Source of the DNA: Bacteriovoracaceae bacterium
GTDB taxonomy: Bacteria; Bdellovibrionota; Bacteriovoracia; Bacteriovoracales; Bacteriovoracaceae
Length of the DNA stretch: 64,000 bases
Assembly: GCA_020630335.1 (NCBI GenBank)
Contig: JAHDBN010000010.1
Location: 18,290-82,289, forward strand
Direction: 5' to 3'
Part shown: in pieces, positions 16,329 to 25,284 of the stretch
Layout of the letters: each line of letters opens with the position of its first letter
Numbering within the stretch: the first letter of the stretch is position 1
Program-made: the position numbers and the translations under genes
The notes under the pieces: generated by a model
Told to the model about the DNA's origin: nothing
What the model saw: the letters and a program-made list of their open reading frames with translations, nothing else
Databases searched by the model: none

Positions 16329-17582
16329 TTACAGTAACTTAGACCGAAGTTCTGCTGCATTTAAATTAGCATCTAGTAGCTGATGAAGGCTTTCTTGATT
16401 ACTCTTTTTTTGATTTAAAATTAAATCAGAGTAATCCTTCATAATTTCTACTGCTTTTTGAAGTTCATTTTTAGTGTGTGTTGCCATTACAGAGCATCTA
16501 ATTAACGCCTGTCCTTTAGGGACTGCAGGGAAAACCACAGGAGTAACAAAGACACCTCTTTTTATTAGATCACTACTTAATTTCAACGCAAGTTTATCAT
16601 CTCCAATAAGAATTGGAATAACACATGTTTTAGATCCCATAGTATCAAAACCTATATCATCAAACCCTTTTTTAAGAAATGCTGCTTTGTCATTTACTTC
16701 TTTTACGAGCTCAGGAGTTTTGATTAAGATTTTGAGAGCTTCTAATGCAGCTGCCGTAGCTGCTGGCGCAAGAGCCGCGGAGAACATAAAAGTTTTCCCT
16801 TTATGTTTGATCCAATCGATGACATCAGTGGAGGCTGCAATAAATCCTCCCTGGCTTGCGAGAGATTTAGAAAAAGTTCCCATCAAAATATCTGGCATAA
16901 TATCGTAATATTCACTAGATCCTTTTCCTGTCTTTCCTATTGTTCCTAGTGAATGTGCTTCATCTATATAAAGTCTAGCACTATACTTATCTGCTAATTC
17001 TTTCATCTTTGGAAGATTTACAATACTACCATTCATAGAAAAAACACCATCAGAGATAATGAGTTTTCCTGCATTATGAGGGACACTTTGAAGTTTTCTT
17101 TCAAGATCTTCCATATCATGACTTTCAAAAACAACTGTACTAGCTTTAGAGATAGCACAACCCTCTATGATACAAGCATGATTATCAGAATCAGAAAAAA
17201 TAAAATCATTCTCGTCTGTAATTGCTTGTATTGCACCTTGATTTGCCATGAACCCTGAAGCAAAAACTAGACAATCTTCATAACCCAAATAATTTGAAAG
17301 TGTTTCTTCTAGCTCTTGATGAAGCGATAAATTCCCATTTAAAAATCGTGATCCCGTACAACCTGTTCCCCACTTATCTAGAGCATTCTTAGAAGCTTCA
17401 ATAACCTGAGGATGATGAGTCAGACCTAAATAATTATTTGATCCAAGCATTATAAGTTCTGATCCTTTATGAATAACTTGAGAACCAGACGTTCCTTCTA
17501 TTTCTCTTAAATAAGGATATAGGTTTACAGATTTTAATAAACTTATGAGGTGCATGCCTTTTGTTTTTTCAAAAATATCCAC
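16329..17582 (-). CDS. alpha-oxoamine synthase, probable serine palmitoyltransferase
   Basis: 417 residues, GTG start behind AGGAG. A fold-type-I PLP enzyme that condenses an acyl-CoA or acyl-ACP with an amino acid: GSNNYLGLTHHP, GTGCTGSRFLNG, NHA with H135, DEAHS (D207, H210), and the Schiff-base lysine K239 in TFSKS. The motifs favour serine palmitoyltransferase or 8-amino-7-oxononanoate synthase; no biotin genes are nearby. The neighbouring MDR dehydrogenase and GNAT-like protein suggest sphingoid-base synthesis. Kbl (2-amino-3-ketobutyrate CoA ligase) is an alternative, but its usual partner Tdh does not match the neighbour well. Confidence 0.7.
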   Translation of the reverse strand: MDIFEKTKGMHLISLLKSVNLYPYLREIEGTSGSQVIHKGSELIMLGSNNYLGLTHHPQVIEASKNALDKWGTGCTGSRFLNGNLSLHQELEETLSNYLGYEDCLVFASGFMANQGAIQAITDENDFIFSDSDNHACIIEGCAISKASTVVFESHDMEDLERKLQSVPHNAGKLIISDGVFSMNGSIVNLPKMKELADKYSARLYIDEAHSLGTIGKTGKGSSEYYDIMPDILMGTFSKSLASQGGFIAASTDVIDWIKHKGKTFMFSAALAPAATAAALEALKILIKTPELVKEVNDKAAFLKKGFDDIGFDTMGSKTCVIPILIGDDKLALKLSSDLIKRGVFVTPVVFPAVPKGQALIRCSVMATHTKNELQKAVEIMKDYSDLILNQKKSNQESLHQLLDANLNAAELRSKLL

Positions 17583-17682
17583 AATTTACTCCTGATGTAT
17601 TTATCTACAAGTAAATCACCTTATCACAACTAGAAAACTATACTAATGACGAAAGTAATAAAATGCGGCAAAAATGCAGCAC

Positions 17683-18924
17683 TTATTTCTGAATATTAAA
17701 GACAACTTTTACAGATTTAAATTCTTTCTTGTTTAGAGACACTCTCAAGGCTTTTTTATAATCATTCAAGCCAAATTCATGTGTTAGCAATTCACTTGCA
17801 TCATTTTGACTTAATAAATCTATAGCGATGGAATAAACGGATTTTAATACTTTATCTCTAGGATCATAATTTTTCCCAGACATACAAGATCCTCTTAAAT
17901 TTACTTCTTTAAACCATAGTGGTGTGGGATCAACTCCTTTAAGATCATGCCCTGTAGCTATTAAAACAACTTCACCTCTGGCCTTAGTCATTCTTAAACT
18001 ATCATCAAGTGTTTTAGCACTTCCAACACAATCAAATACTATATCAACTCCACCTTCTATATTGGGTTTACCAATACTAACTGGTTTTAGTGATGATTCA
18101 GTTATATCAATAAAATTTTCTATAAATTTATTCCCAGTTTGAATAATATGATCCGCTCCCATCTTTTTAGCGATTTCACCTTGAAAACTATGCCTATAGC
18201 CACAAATAACTTTCCAAGGTAGATTTAATGCTTTAATCGCAAAAACTCCTAATAACCCAAGTGTTCCCGCTCCATAGATAAAAACTGTTTTTCCTTTATT
18301 TTTATTATTATCTTCAGCAAAACTTCTCAAGATAGGTTGTAAAACAGAGCTTAAAGGATCAACTAAAACTGCTTGTTTTAAATCAAGATTTTTAGGTATT
18401 CGATGGAGCATACTTTGATGTGCTTGAAAATACTCAGACCATCCCCCACCTGTGCTTTCATGATATCCTAAACTCATACCTGGCCCTAAGGCCGACTTAT
18501 CTCCAAAGTGGTTGCAAAGAGCATTTTGATCATTACTACAATACTCACAAGGAGTTCTTTCGTGCACAAAACAATCCATAACTGGGTTTACAACAACTTT
18601 ATCCCCAATAGAAAATCCTTTTACATTTTCACCAAGCCTAACGATCTCGCCTACATTTTCATGTCCTAAAACACAAGGAAAACTAGCATAAGGTTCCATA
18701 GAGAAAGATTCATTACCTAAAAGCATATTTTGATCCGATCCACAAATTCCACTAAAATATGATTTTATAATCACCCAATTTTCATTAAAGATTTCAGGCT
18801 GCGGCAAATTTGCCTCAAAATATAAATTAGGAAAAATAGGTGGAAGTTTTTTTTTAACTAAAGAATGATACCCTTTCGCAAGAATGTATTTAGGTATAGA
18901 TAGTTTGTATTGAAGAGCTTTCAT
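17683..18924 (-). CDS. zinc-dependent medium-chain dehydrogenase
   Basis: 413 residues, longer than typical (about 340-350). Catalytic zinc segment GICGSD with C61 and GHEN with H88. Structural zinc cysteines C118, C126, C129 and C137. A Rossmann nucleotide site YGAGTLGLLGV lies near residue 220. About 40 extra N-terminal residues precede the GroES-like fold. The substrate is unknown. It is encoded 100 bases upstream of the serine-palmitoyltransferase-like gene on the same strand, so it could reduce or oxidise a sphingoid intermediate; this is inference only. Confidence 0.8.
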   Translation of the reverse strand: MKALQYKLSIPKYILAKGYHSLVKKKLPPIFPNLYFEANLPQPEIFNENWVIIKSYFSGICGSDQNMLLGNESFSMEPYASFPCVLGHENVGEIVRLGENVKGFSIGDKVVVNPVMDCFVHERTPCEYCSNDQNALCNHFGDKSALGPGMSLGYHESTGGGWSEYFQAHQSMLHRIPKNLDLKQAVLVDPLSSVLQPILRSFAEDNNKNKGKTVFIYGAGTLGLLGVFAIKALNLPWKVICGYRHSFQGEIAKKMGADHIIQTGNKFIENFIDITESSLKPVSIGKPNIEGGVDIVFDCVGSAKTLDDSLRMTKARGEVVLIATGHDLKGVDPTPLWFKEVNLRGSCMSGKNYDPRDKVLKSVYSIAIDLLSQNDASELLTHEFGLNDYKKALRVSLNKKEFKSVKVVFNIQK

Positions 18925-18966
18925 AACTTATAGACCTATCACGAATGAAAAAAATTGGATAGATAA

Positions 18967-20055
18967 ATGATAGAATTAATAAAAGTCGAAAATAATAAAG
19001 CATTTAGTGACTTCTTGAATTTTCCAGAAAAACTTTATTTCCATATTTTGAAAAACACACATTATATTATGCCTCTCAAGTTAATAACCAAGCTCAGTAT
19101 AGGAAATTTTAAAAAGAAAACATCTATCAGTTTGTTTATGATCAAAGAAAAGGGGGAAGTAAAGGCAAGATTAGGACTTAAGCTTCATAAAGGAAAAGTT
19201 CACTTCGGTTTTTTTGAAGCAGTCCCTGATCGTTTTGATATAGTCGAGAAATTATTCTCTCATGCTTTTTCTTTATATAAAGATCACGAATTTATTGGTC
19301 CCTATAATTTTAGAATGGAAGATCCTTATGTTGGATTAATGGTTGAGGGACACAGTACAGACCCTTATTTCATGATGAGCTATAATCCGTCTTACTACAA
19401 AGAATACTTTGAGAAATTAGAACTACATAAAGTAATGGATCTTCTAACTTATGATGTTCTAGGAAAAACAGAACTTCCTGTTGAAATGAAAGAAAAAGCA
19501 ATTGCTCTTCAAAACCAAGGCTACAGTCTTAGAGCTCTAACTCATCGTTCAATGAAAAGAGATGTTAAAATTATTGCGGGAATTTTTAATGACGCTCTAT
19601 CTGATAACTGGGGATATGAAGAGTTAACAAAAAATCAAATCCAAGACATGTATTTAATGTTTAAGTTTTTCATTAATCCGAAGCTTGTTGTCATCGCAAG
19701 TGATGAAACAGGAAATGAAGTAGGATGCCTAATTATGTTACCTAACTTCAACAAGTTCTTAAAAAATAATAAAGGTCGTCTTACACCTTCTCTTCTTTGG
19801 AATGTCTTAACAAAACGAAAAAAAATTGACTCAGCTCGCGGTTATGCCTTAGGTATAAAAAAGAGTCATCACGGTAAAGGTGTAGGGAGTTATCTTATTT
19901 GGCATGGCTGGAAGAGATCTGTGAAAATTGGAGGAATAAAAAAGGGAGAAATTTCTTGGATTTTATCTAATAATGAAAAAATGAATTCTCTAACTGTAAA
20001 AATGAAAGGGAAACCAAATAGAAAGTACAGAGTTTATTCTAATATCAAGCCTTAG
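18967..20055 (+). CDS. GNAT-like acyltransferase, possible bacterial ceramide synthase
   Basis: 362 residues, no signal peptide. Family landmarks are GPYNFRMEDPYVGLMVEG near residue 117, YNPSYYKEYFE, an NDALSDNWGYEEL segment near residue 213, and a C-terminal acetyl-CoA-binding-like part (GIKKSHHGKGVGSYLIW) before SWILSNNEKM. This matches a family of large GNAT-like proteins, sometimes labelled dATP pyrophosphohydrolase, to which the bacterial ceramide synthase of Caulobacter belongs as I recall it. It starts 43 bases from the divergent dehydrogenase gene. N-acylation of a sphingoid base is the favoured but unproven role. Confidence 0.6.
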   Translation: MIELIKVENNKAFSDFLNFPEKLYFHILKNTHYIMPLKLITKLSIGNFKKKTSISLFMIKEKGEVKARLGLKLHKGKVHFGFFEAVPDRFDIVEKLFSHAFSLYKDHEFIGPYNFRMEDPYVGLMVEGHSTDPYFMMSYNPSYYKEYFEKLELHKVMDLLTYDVLGKTELPVEMKEKAIALQNQGYSLRALTHRSMKRDVKIIAGIFNDALSDNWGYEELTKNQIQDMYLMFKFFINPKLVVIASDETGNEVGCLIMLPNFNKFLKNNKGRLTPSLLWNVLTKRKKIDSARGYALGIKKSHHGKGVGSYLIWHGWKRSVKIGGIKKGEISWILSNNEKMNSLTVKMKGKPNRKYRVYSNIKP

Positions 20056-20068
20056 TATATTAGGCTAA

Positions 20069-20194
20069 TTACTTACTTAACACTCTTCCTGTCGGCCCTT
20101 TAGGTGTAGTATCTCCATTTCCTTTTTCTCCAGTATCACCCGTTGTCGAAAATGCTAATCCTGAGATAATTAAGAGCAAAAATAAATATTTCAT
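20069..20194 (-). CDS. 41-residue exported peptide coupled to TIGR02147 gene
   Basis: A complete small gene in a 100-base gap: ATG at 20194, TAA at 20069-20071, 41 residues. The first 16 residues (MKYLFLLLIISGLAFS) are a classic signal peptide, leaving a tiny Gly/Thr/Lys-rich mature peptide (TTGDTGEKGNGDTTPKG and so on). Its start overlaps the TIGR02147 stop as ATGA, the usual arrangement for translational coupling. The second TIGR02147 gene in this window has the same overlap with an exported protein, which supports this being real. Confidence 0.7.
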   Translation of the reverse strand: MKYLFLLLIISGLAFSTTGDTGEKGNGDTTPKGPTGRVLSK

Positions 20195-20973
20195 TGTTTA
20201 TTCCTTCGATTTAAATCAGTTAATGGAAATAACTGTATTGAAGTTTGGTAGACTTCTGTTTTGTTTCCTACTTTAGAAAAAGCGGAGATTTTCTTCCTAA
20301 ATTCTCTAATGAGTTCTTTCAACTCAGGTAGTCTATCTGGATCTATCGCAAATGAGCAAGAAGAAAAGTCTCTTTGATCTAAGTCGAATTCTCGGATTTT
20401 TTCTTTTGCGATATCAAGGCCTTCAAGATGTGAGACCATTAAGGCAGCGCTCTCTATACCATCAGATGTTTTAACGTCATTATGGGTTTGGATATATTTC
20501 CCATCTTCATCTTTAGAAATTAATTCAACCTTTAATAAATTCTCAATAACTTCTTGAGCTCGTGTTAAGTCTATATTTAAAGAATAGCTTACTGTTTCAG
20601 CACTGAATTCTTTCAAATCATCTAAGCTGAATAATTCTAGAGCAGCATAGTATTCCCATTCTGCAATAATTTCATAATATGATTCATCTAATTCAAATCT
20701 AGGATCCAAAATTTCTGATCCAAGTAAGTTTAAGTCTTTTTTGAAAAAACTTTCAAGAAACAAACTCTTCTCTAGTGGTGTTAAGTCAATCTTGTTGGCA
20801 ACTTCCTTCACACTTCTTAAAGGAAGTTTTCTTTTTCCTCTGATAATTTGGCTAAGACTCGCACTATCAAGATCTAAATCTCTTGCAAAAGCTCTTAAGG
20901 AATACTTTGGATTACTGCTCTTTCTTGCTTCTAAAACGTCATTTAATTTTTGAACATAGTATAAATCGCTCAT
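20191..20973 (-). CDS. TIGR02147-family regulator with N-terminal HTH
   Basis: 260 residues. Residues about 20-75 form an XRE-type helix-turn-helix (YSLRAFARDLDLDSASLSQIIRGKRKL). The rest is the helical domain of the TIGR02147 family, known from Fibrobacter and Bdellovibrio relatives, ending with TSIQLFPLTDLN. The N-terminal ATG is the only good start. The stop overlaps the ATG of the 41-residue exported peptide. A role as a transcription regulator is inferred from the HTH; targets are unknown. Confidence 0.85.
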   Translation of the reverse strand: MSDLYYVQKLNDVLEARKSSNPKYSLRAFARDLDLDSASLSQIIRGKRKLPLRSVKEVANKIDLTPLEKSLFLESFFKKDLNLLGSEILDPRFELDESYYEIIAEWEYYAALELFSLDDLKEFSAETVSYSLNIDLTRAQEVIENLLKVELISKDEDGKYIQTHNDVKTSDGIESAALMVSHLEGLDIAKEKIREFDLDQRDFSSCSFAIDPDRLPELKELIREFRKKISAFSKVGNKTEVYQTSIQLFPLTDLNRRNKQ

Positions 20974-21065
20974 CGTTTAGAGATTATAGCAAAGAATCTA
21001 ATTGAAAACACTCTGCAATATAGATTTTACACGTTACTTAGTTTTTTTGAGCACCTGCCCCTTAT

Positions 21066-21617
21066 TTATTCTTGAAACTCAGGAACATCAGGATAAATCC
21101 CTTGAACATATCTCAGCATATCAATAACTTCCCTTGCTGCGCCGTGTCCACCAGGGCGAGTACAATTATAATCACATACTTCGTGAACTTCATGACTTGC
21201 ATGCTTAACCGTTGCAGAAAAACCAACTTTTTTTAATAAAGGAATATCAAAAAGATCATCTCCCATATAAAGGATCTGCTCATCAACAACGTTAAATTTT
21301 TCTTTTATTTCAAGATACGCATCTCGTTTATCTTCACAGCCTAAATACATTGTTTGCACTCCTAAATGACTTAAACGCTTATGAAGTCCTTTAGAATTCC
21401 CTCCCGAGATAACTCCTATATGTATGCCGGCCTTCATTAAGACCCTAAACCCATAACCATCAGCGACATGAAAGAATCTATTAAAACCCATCTCCTCACC
21501 TTGATAGAAAACTCTTCCATCCGTAAGAATCCCATCGCAATCAAAAAGAGCTACTTTAATTTTTGAAAGTTTCTCTGAAAAACTCTTTGCAACTTCTCTT
21601 AAGTTTACTTCACTCAT
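21066..21617 (-). CDS. kdsC: 3-deoxy-D-manno-octulosonate 8-phosphate phosphatase
   Basis: 183 residues, a tail-length match to KdsC. A HAD phosphatase of the tetrameric C0 type that releases Kdo from Kdo-8-phosphate. Visible are FDCDGILTDG with nucleophile D26 and acid D28, VISGGNSKG, and the Mg-binding GDDLFD near residue 120. The C-terminal RPGGHGAAREVIDML segment is the family hallmark. Its ATG overlaps the kdsA stop as ATGA. Last gene of the kdsB-pyrG-kdsA-kdsC operon. Confidence 0.95.
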   Translation of the reverse strand: MSEVNLREVAKSFSEKLSKIKVALFDCDGILTDGRVFYQGEEMGFNRFFHVADGYGFRVLMKAGIHIGVISGGNSKGLHKRLSHLGVQTMYLGCEDKRDAYLEIKEKFNVVDEQILYMGDDLFDIPLLKKVGFSATVKHASHEVHEVCDYNCTRPGGHGAAREVIDMLRYVQGIYPDVPEFQE

Positions 21618-22411
21618 AACTGCTCCACATGTTCTTTTATACTAACTAACTCTTGAATAATTTGAGGAATTCTTTCTAAAGGCATTTGAGTTGTTGCATC
21701 ACTTAATGCCTGATCTGGATTAGGGTGTGCCTCCATAAAAATACCATTAGCTCCCGCCGCCATAGCAGCTCTTGCTAAAGGAATCATAAATTCTCTAGCT
21801 CCACCAGTGCTCTTACCTAGGGCCCCAGGTCTTTGAACTGAATGAGTAGCATCATGAATAGTTTTAACACCAAAACTTTTCATAATCTGAAAGCTAGTCA
21901 TGTCAACCATAAGGTTATTATATCCAAAGCTTGTTCCTCTCTCAGTTAAATAAATAAAATCTTTGCTTAAGATACTAGATGCTTTTTCTACTATGTTTTT
22001 TGTATCAAATGGTGATAAGAATTGACCTTTTTTTATCTTAAGAGCTCTTCCATTTTTTTTACAAGCCTTAGCACCGGCGACAATAACATCAGTCTGACGA
22101 CATAGAAAAGCTGGAATTTGAAGAACATCAACAACTTCAGCCACACTCTCAGCTTGTTCTGGCAAATGAAAGTCCGTAATGACTTTTAACTCAAACTCTT
22201 TTTTTATCGTTTCTAAAATTTTAAGTCCTTCATCTATACCTGGCCCTCGGTAAGAATCAATACTACTTCTATTTGCTTTATCAAAACTTCCTTTAAAATA
22301 GAGATCTACTTTTTTATGATCTAAATCTTCTTTTAAAAAACCGGCTACTCTTTTAGCAAGTTCTAAACTTTCAAGAGCACATGGACCTATAAAAACTGGT
22401 GTCTTAGACAT
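21614..22411 (-). CDS. kdsA: Kdo-8-phosphate synthase
   Basis: 265 residues. Condenses arabinose-5-phosphate with phosphoenolpyruvate. Conserved features: GPCALES near the start, KGSFDKANRSS, LTERGTSFGYNNL and DATHSVQRPG. It overlaps pyrG by 8 bases and kdsC by 4. Kdo synthesis indicates lipopolysaccharide with a conventional inner core. No arabinose-5-phosphate isomerase (kdsD) is in the window. Confidence 0.96.
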   Translation of the reverse strand: MSKTPVFIGPCALESLELAKRVAGFLKEDLDHKKVDLYFKGSFDKANRSSIDSYRGPGIDEGLKILETIKKEFELKVITDFHLPEQAESVAEVVDVLQIPAFLCRQTDVIVAGAKACKKNGRALKIKKGQFLSPFDTKNIVEKASSILSKDFIYLTERGTSFGYNNLMVDMTSFQIMKSFGVKTIHDATHSVQRPGALGKSTGGAREFMIPLARAAMAAGANGIFMEAHPNPDQALSDATTQMPLERIPQIIQELVSIKEHVEQL

Positions 22412-24023
22412 TTAGACCTCCAGTTTTAAATTTTCTAGATGCATGAATAAACTCAAAAAATAAAGGGTGAGTCTTATCAGGTTTAGACTTAAATTCTGGG
22501 TGGTACTGACAAGCAATAAAATAAGGATGACTTGGAAGTTCTATAATCTCAACTAGATCTAATTCTTTATTAATTCCTGAAACTTCCATCCCTTTCTTTA
22601 CTAATTCATCTACAAAGTCATTATTAACTTCTAATCTATGTCTATGTCTTTCTGATATAAATTCTGATTTATAAACCTTGAAACCAAGAGACTCTTTTTT
22701 TACATGGCAATCATAGGCCCCAAGTCTCATCGAGCCACCCTTGGCCCCATCTTTACTCTGACCTTTCATATAATGAATTACCGGACTACCTTTTCCACTA
22801 AATTCTTCACTTGTAGCATCTTTTATACCAGCAACGTTTCGAGCGAACTCAATAATAGCTAATTGCATTCCAAGACAAATTCCAAAGTACGGAATATTAT
22901 TTTCTCTAGCAAACTTAATAGCATTAATTTTTCCTTCAGTTCCTCTTTCTCCAAAACCTCCTGGCACTAAGACACCATGAACACTTTCAAGAACAGAAAA
23001 ATCATTTTTCTTCTCTAAATCTTCAGCATCAATATAAATTAAATTGAGCTTTACTTGATTTGAAAAAGAAGCATGCTTTAAGGCCTCATCTAAAGATTTA
23101 TAAGATTCAATGAGATCAGTATACTTACCAATAATCCCAATATTCACTTCATCTTGAGGGTTTTCAGCGTTATGAACTACTTTCTTTAAAGAACTTATAT
23201 CTGGATCTTTGGTCCACATCCCAAGATGCTCTGTAATTTTTTGATCTAACCCTTGCTCATGAAAAGAAAGAGGCACTTTATAAATTAAATCTTGATCTAA
23301 AGACTTAAAAACATTTCCTTTCTGGACATTACAAAAAAGTGCTATTTTATCTAAAATTTCTTGGTCAATTTCTTGTTCAGCCCTTAATAAAATCATCTGT
23401 GGACTTAGTCCAAGTGATCTTAACTCCTTAACAGAATGCTGTGCTGGCTTGGACTTTAATTCTCCTGCCGCACTCAAATAAGGAACTAATACCAAATGCA
23501 TAAAAAGAACGTTCTCGACCCCAACGTCATGAGATAACTGTCTGATCGCTTCTAAAAAAGGTTGGGACTCAATATCACCAACAGTTCCGCCAATTTCTCC
23601 TATTAAAAGCTCACATCCTTCAGCTGCTAAATGAATCCTTCTTTTTATTTCATTGGTAATATGAGGAACAACTTGAACTGTTTTTCCTAAATATTTTCCT
23701 TCACGTTCATTTTCAATAACTTGTAAGTAGACTTGCCCTGTCGTGAAATTATTTCTTTTTGATAAAGTTAAAGATGTAAATCTTTCATAATGTCCTAAAT
23801 CCAAATCAGTCTCAGCTCCATCATCAGTAACAAAAACCTCTCCATGTTGAGTTGGGCTCATTGTTCCGGGATCAACATTTATATAAGGATCCATCTTTAA
23901 AAGATTTATATTCAGACCTCTTCTCTCTAAGAGGCTTGCAATACTAGCTGCAGCTAACCCCTTACCTAAAGAACTTGCTACACCACCTGTAATAAAAATA
24001 TATTTCTTTACTTTATTACTCAT
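22404..24023 (-). CDS. pyrG: CTP synthase
   Basis: 539 residues, full length. The N-terminal synthetase domain starts with FITGGVASSLGKGL and includes the UTP-binding MDPYINVDPGTMSP. The C-terminal class-I glutamine amidotransferase domain has the nucleophilic Cys in FGICLGMQLA and the His-Glu pair in CQYHPEFKS. It makes CTP from UTP, ATP and glutamine. The ATGA overlap with kdsB on one side and 8-base overlap with kdsA on the other suggest CTP supply is tuned to CMP-Kdo formation. Confidence 0.97.
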   Translation of the reverse strand: MSNKVKKYIFITGGVASSLGKGLAAASIASLLERRGLNINLLKMDPYINVDPGTMSPTQHGEVFVTDDGAETDLDLGHYERFTSLTLSKRNNFTTGQVYLQVIENEREGKYLGKTVQVVPHITNEIKRRIHLAAEGCELLIGEIGGTVGDIESQPFLEAIRQLSHDVGVENVLFMHLVLVPYLSAAGELKSKPAQHSVKELRSLGLSPQMILLRAEQEIDQEILDKIALFCNVQKGNVFKSLDQDLIYKVPLSFHEQGLDQKITEHLGMWTKDPDISSLKKVVHNAENPQDEVNIGIIGKYTDLIESYKSLDEALKHASFSNQVKLNLIYIDAEDLEKKNDFSVLESVHGVLVPGGFGERGTEGKINAIKFARENNIPYFGICLGMQLAIIEFARNVAGIKDATSEEFSGKGSPVIHYMKGQSKDGAKGGSMRLGAYDCHVKKESLGFKVYKSEFISERHRHRLEVNNDFVDELVKKGMEVSGINKELDLVEIIELPSHPYFIACQYHPEFKSKPDKTHPLFFEFIHASRKFKTGGLNV

Positions 24024-24742
24024 TTCTTTCCTTTTGAGTTTAAATATTCTTCCACTTCTTTTATATTTTCAGGAGTATCAACCCCTATTAAAGTATCATT
24101 AACCTCTAGTGCCCCAATACTTAGATTATTATCTAGTGCTTTAAGTTGCTCCAATCTCTCAGTGGATGCGTTCTTAGAAGGTAATCCCATAATATATTTT
24201 GTTAAAGCATCAACTTTATAAGAATAAACTCCAATGTGTTGAAACCACTCATCATTACCAAAAGGAATAGCCGATCTTGAAAAATAGTGACATTTTCCTA
24301 CTTCATTTTTTACAAGTTTTACAATATTGGAATTATTTTTCTGATCATCTGTTCTGCGTTTACAAAGTGTGACTATGTCAAAATTAGAGTTTTCATGAAA
24401 CTCTAATACTCGCTTAATTAGATCGGCATTTATTAAAGGTTCATCTCCTTGTACGTTTATTATAAAATCAAAATCTTGCTCATCAAAAAATTTTTTATAA
24501 GCGAGATAAATTCGATCAGTACCACTTTCAGTTTCGTCATTCACTCTTACGACTTGTCCGTTGAAATCTTTGATATGTTTTTCAATACGATCATCATCAG
24601 TCACTATAACACTTTCCCATTCAGAGCTAAGTAGATTTTCATAAACTCTTTGAATAAGACTTTTGTCATTAATTAACTCTAGAGGCTTGCCTGGGAAGCG
24701 AGTCGAGAGATATCTTGAAGGAATTAATACTAGGGGGTTCAC
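24020..24742 (-). CDS. kdsB: CMP-Kdo synthetase
   Basis: 240 residues, GTG start. Activates Kdo with CTP for transfer to lipid A. Conserved nucleotidyltransferase features: IPSRYLSTRFPGKPL at the start, NVQGDEPLI near residue 100, HIGVYSYK near residue 167. First gene of the four-gene Kdo operon. Its upstream region of 59 bases is shared with the divergent glutathione peroxidase gene. Confidence 0.95.
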   Translation of the reverse strand: MNPLVLIPSRYLSTRFPGKPLELINDKSLIQRVYENLLSSEWESVIVTDDDRIEKHIKDFNGQVVRVNDETESGTDRIYLAYKKFFDEQDFDFIINVQGDEPLINADLIKRVLEFHENSNFDIVTLCKRRTDDQKNNSNIVKLVKNEVGKCHYFSRSAIPFGNDEWFQHIGVYSYKVDALTKYIMGLPSKNASTERLEQLKALDNNLSIGALEVNDTLIGVDTPENIKEVEEYLNSKGKK

Positions 24743-24801
24743 TTACTTATTTTATAAATTTCTGATAACATTGACCATGAATAAATCAATAAGGATTTAA
24801 G

Positions 24802-25284
24802 ATGAGCATCTATAATTTAAAAGCAGAACTAAACAACAAAAAGATTAAGTCATTTGAAGATTACAAGGACAAAGTCTTACTTATTGTTAATACTGCTAGC
24901 CAATGTGGCTTTACTCCGCAATATAAAGGCCTTCAAGTCTTATTTGAAAAATACAATGAAATTGGCCTCGAAGTCTTAGCTTTTCCTTGTAATCAATTCG
25001 GAGCTCAAGAGAAAGGTAACGCAGAAGAGATAAAGAATTTTTGTGAAATGACTTACTCCATTTCATTTCCAATATTTTCTAAAATTTCTGTCAATGGGCC
25101 GACAACCCACCCACTCTACGCTTTTTTAAAAAAAGAAAGACCTGGTTTACTAGGTAGTGAGAAAATTAAATGGAACTTCACAAAATTTCTTGTTGATAAG
25201 AAGGGTGTCGTCACTGAGCGTTTTTCACCTCAAACGAAACCAGAAAAAATTGAAAGCAGCATTATCAAGTTACTAGGTTTATGA
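24802..25284 (+). CDS. glutathione peroxidase family thiol peroxidase
   Basis: 160 residues. A Cys-type enzyme: peroxidatic C35 (TASQCGFTPQ), with Q65 (FPCNQFG) and W124-N125 (KWNFTKFLV) completing the active site. Another Cys (C81, FCEMT) could be the resolving residue used with thioredoxin rather than glutathione. No signal peptide, so cytoplasmic. The ribosome site AAGGA is well placed. Its stop overlaps the next start as ATGA, so the acyltransferase downstream is translationally coupled. Confidence 0.93.
   Translation: MSIYNLKAELNNKKIKSFEDYKDKVLLIVNTASQCGFTPQYKGLQVLFEKYNEIGLEVLAFPCNQFGAQEKGNAEEIKNFCEMTYSISFPIFSKISVNGPTTHPLYAFLKKERPGLLGSEKIKWNFTKFLVDKKGVVTERFSPQTKPEKIESSIIKLLGL

Noticed and set aside
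16329..18924. kbl-tdh threonine degradation pair
   Set aside because: The dehydrogenase is 413 residues with a 40-residue N-terminal extension and lacks a Tdh-like overall look, and the synthase motifs (GTGCTGSRFLNG) fit SPT or BioF better than Kbl. Kept only as an alternative.
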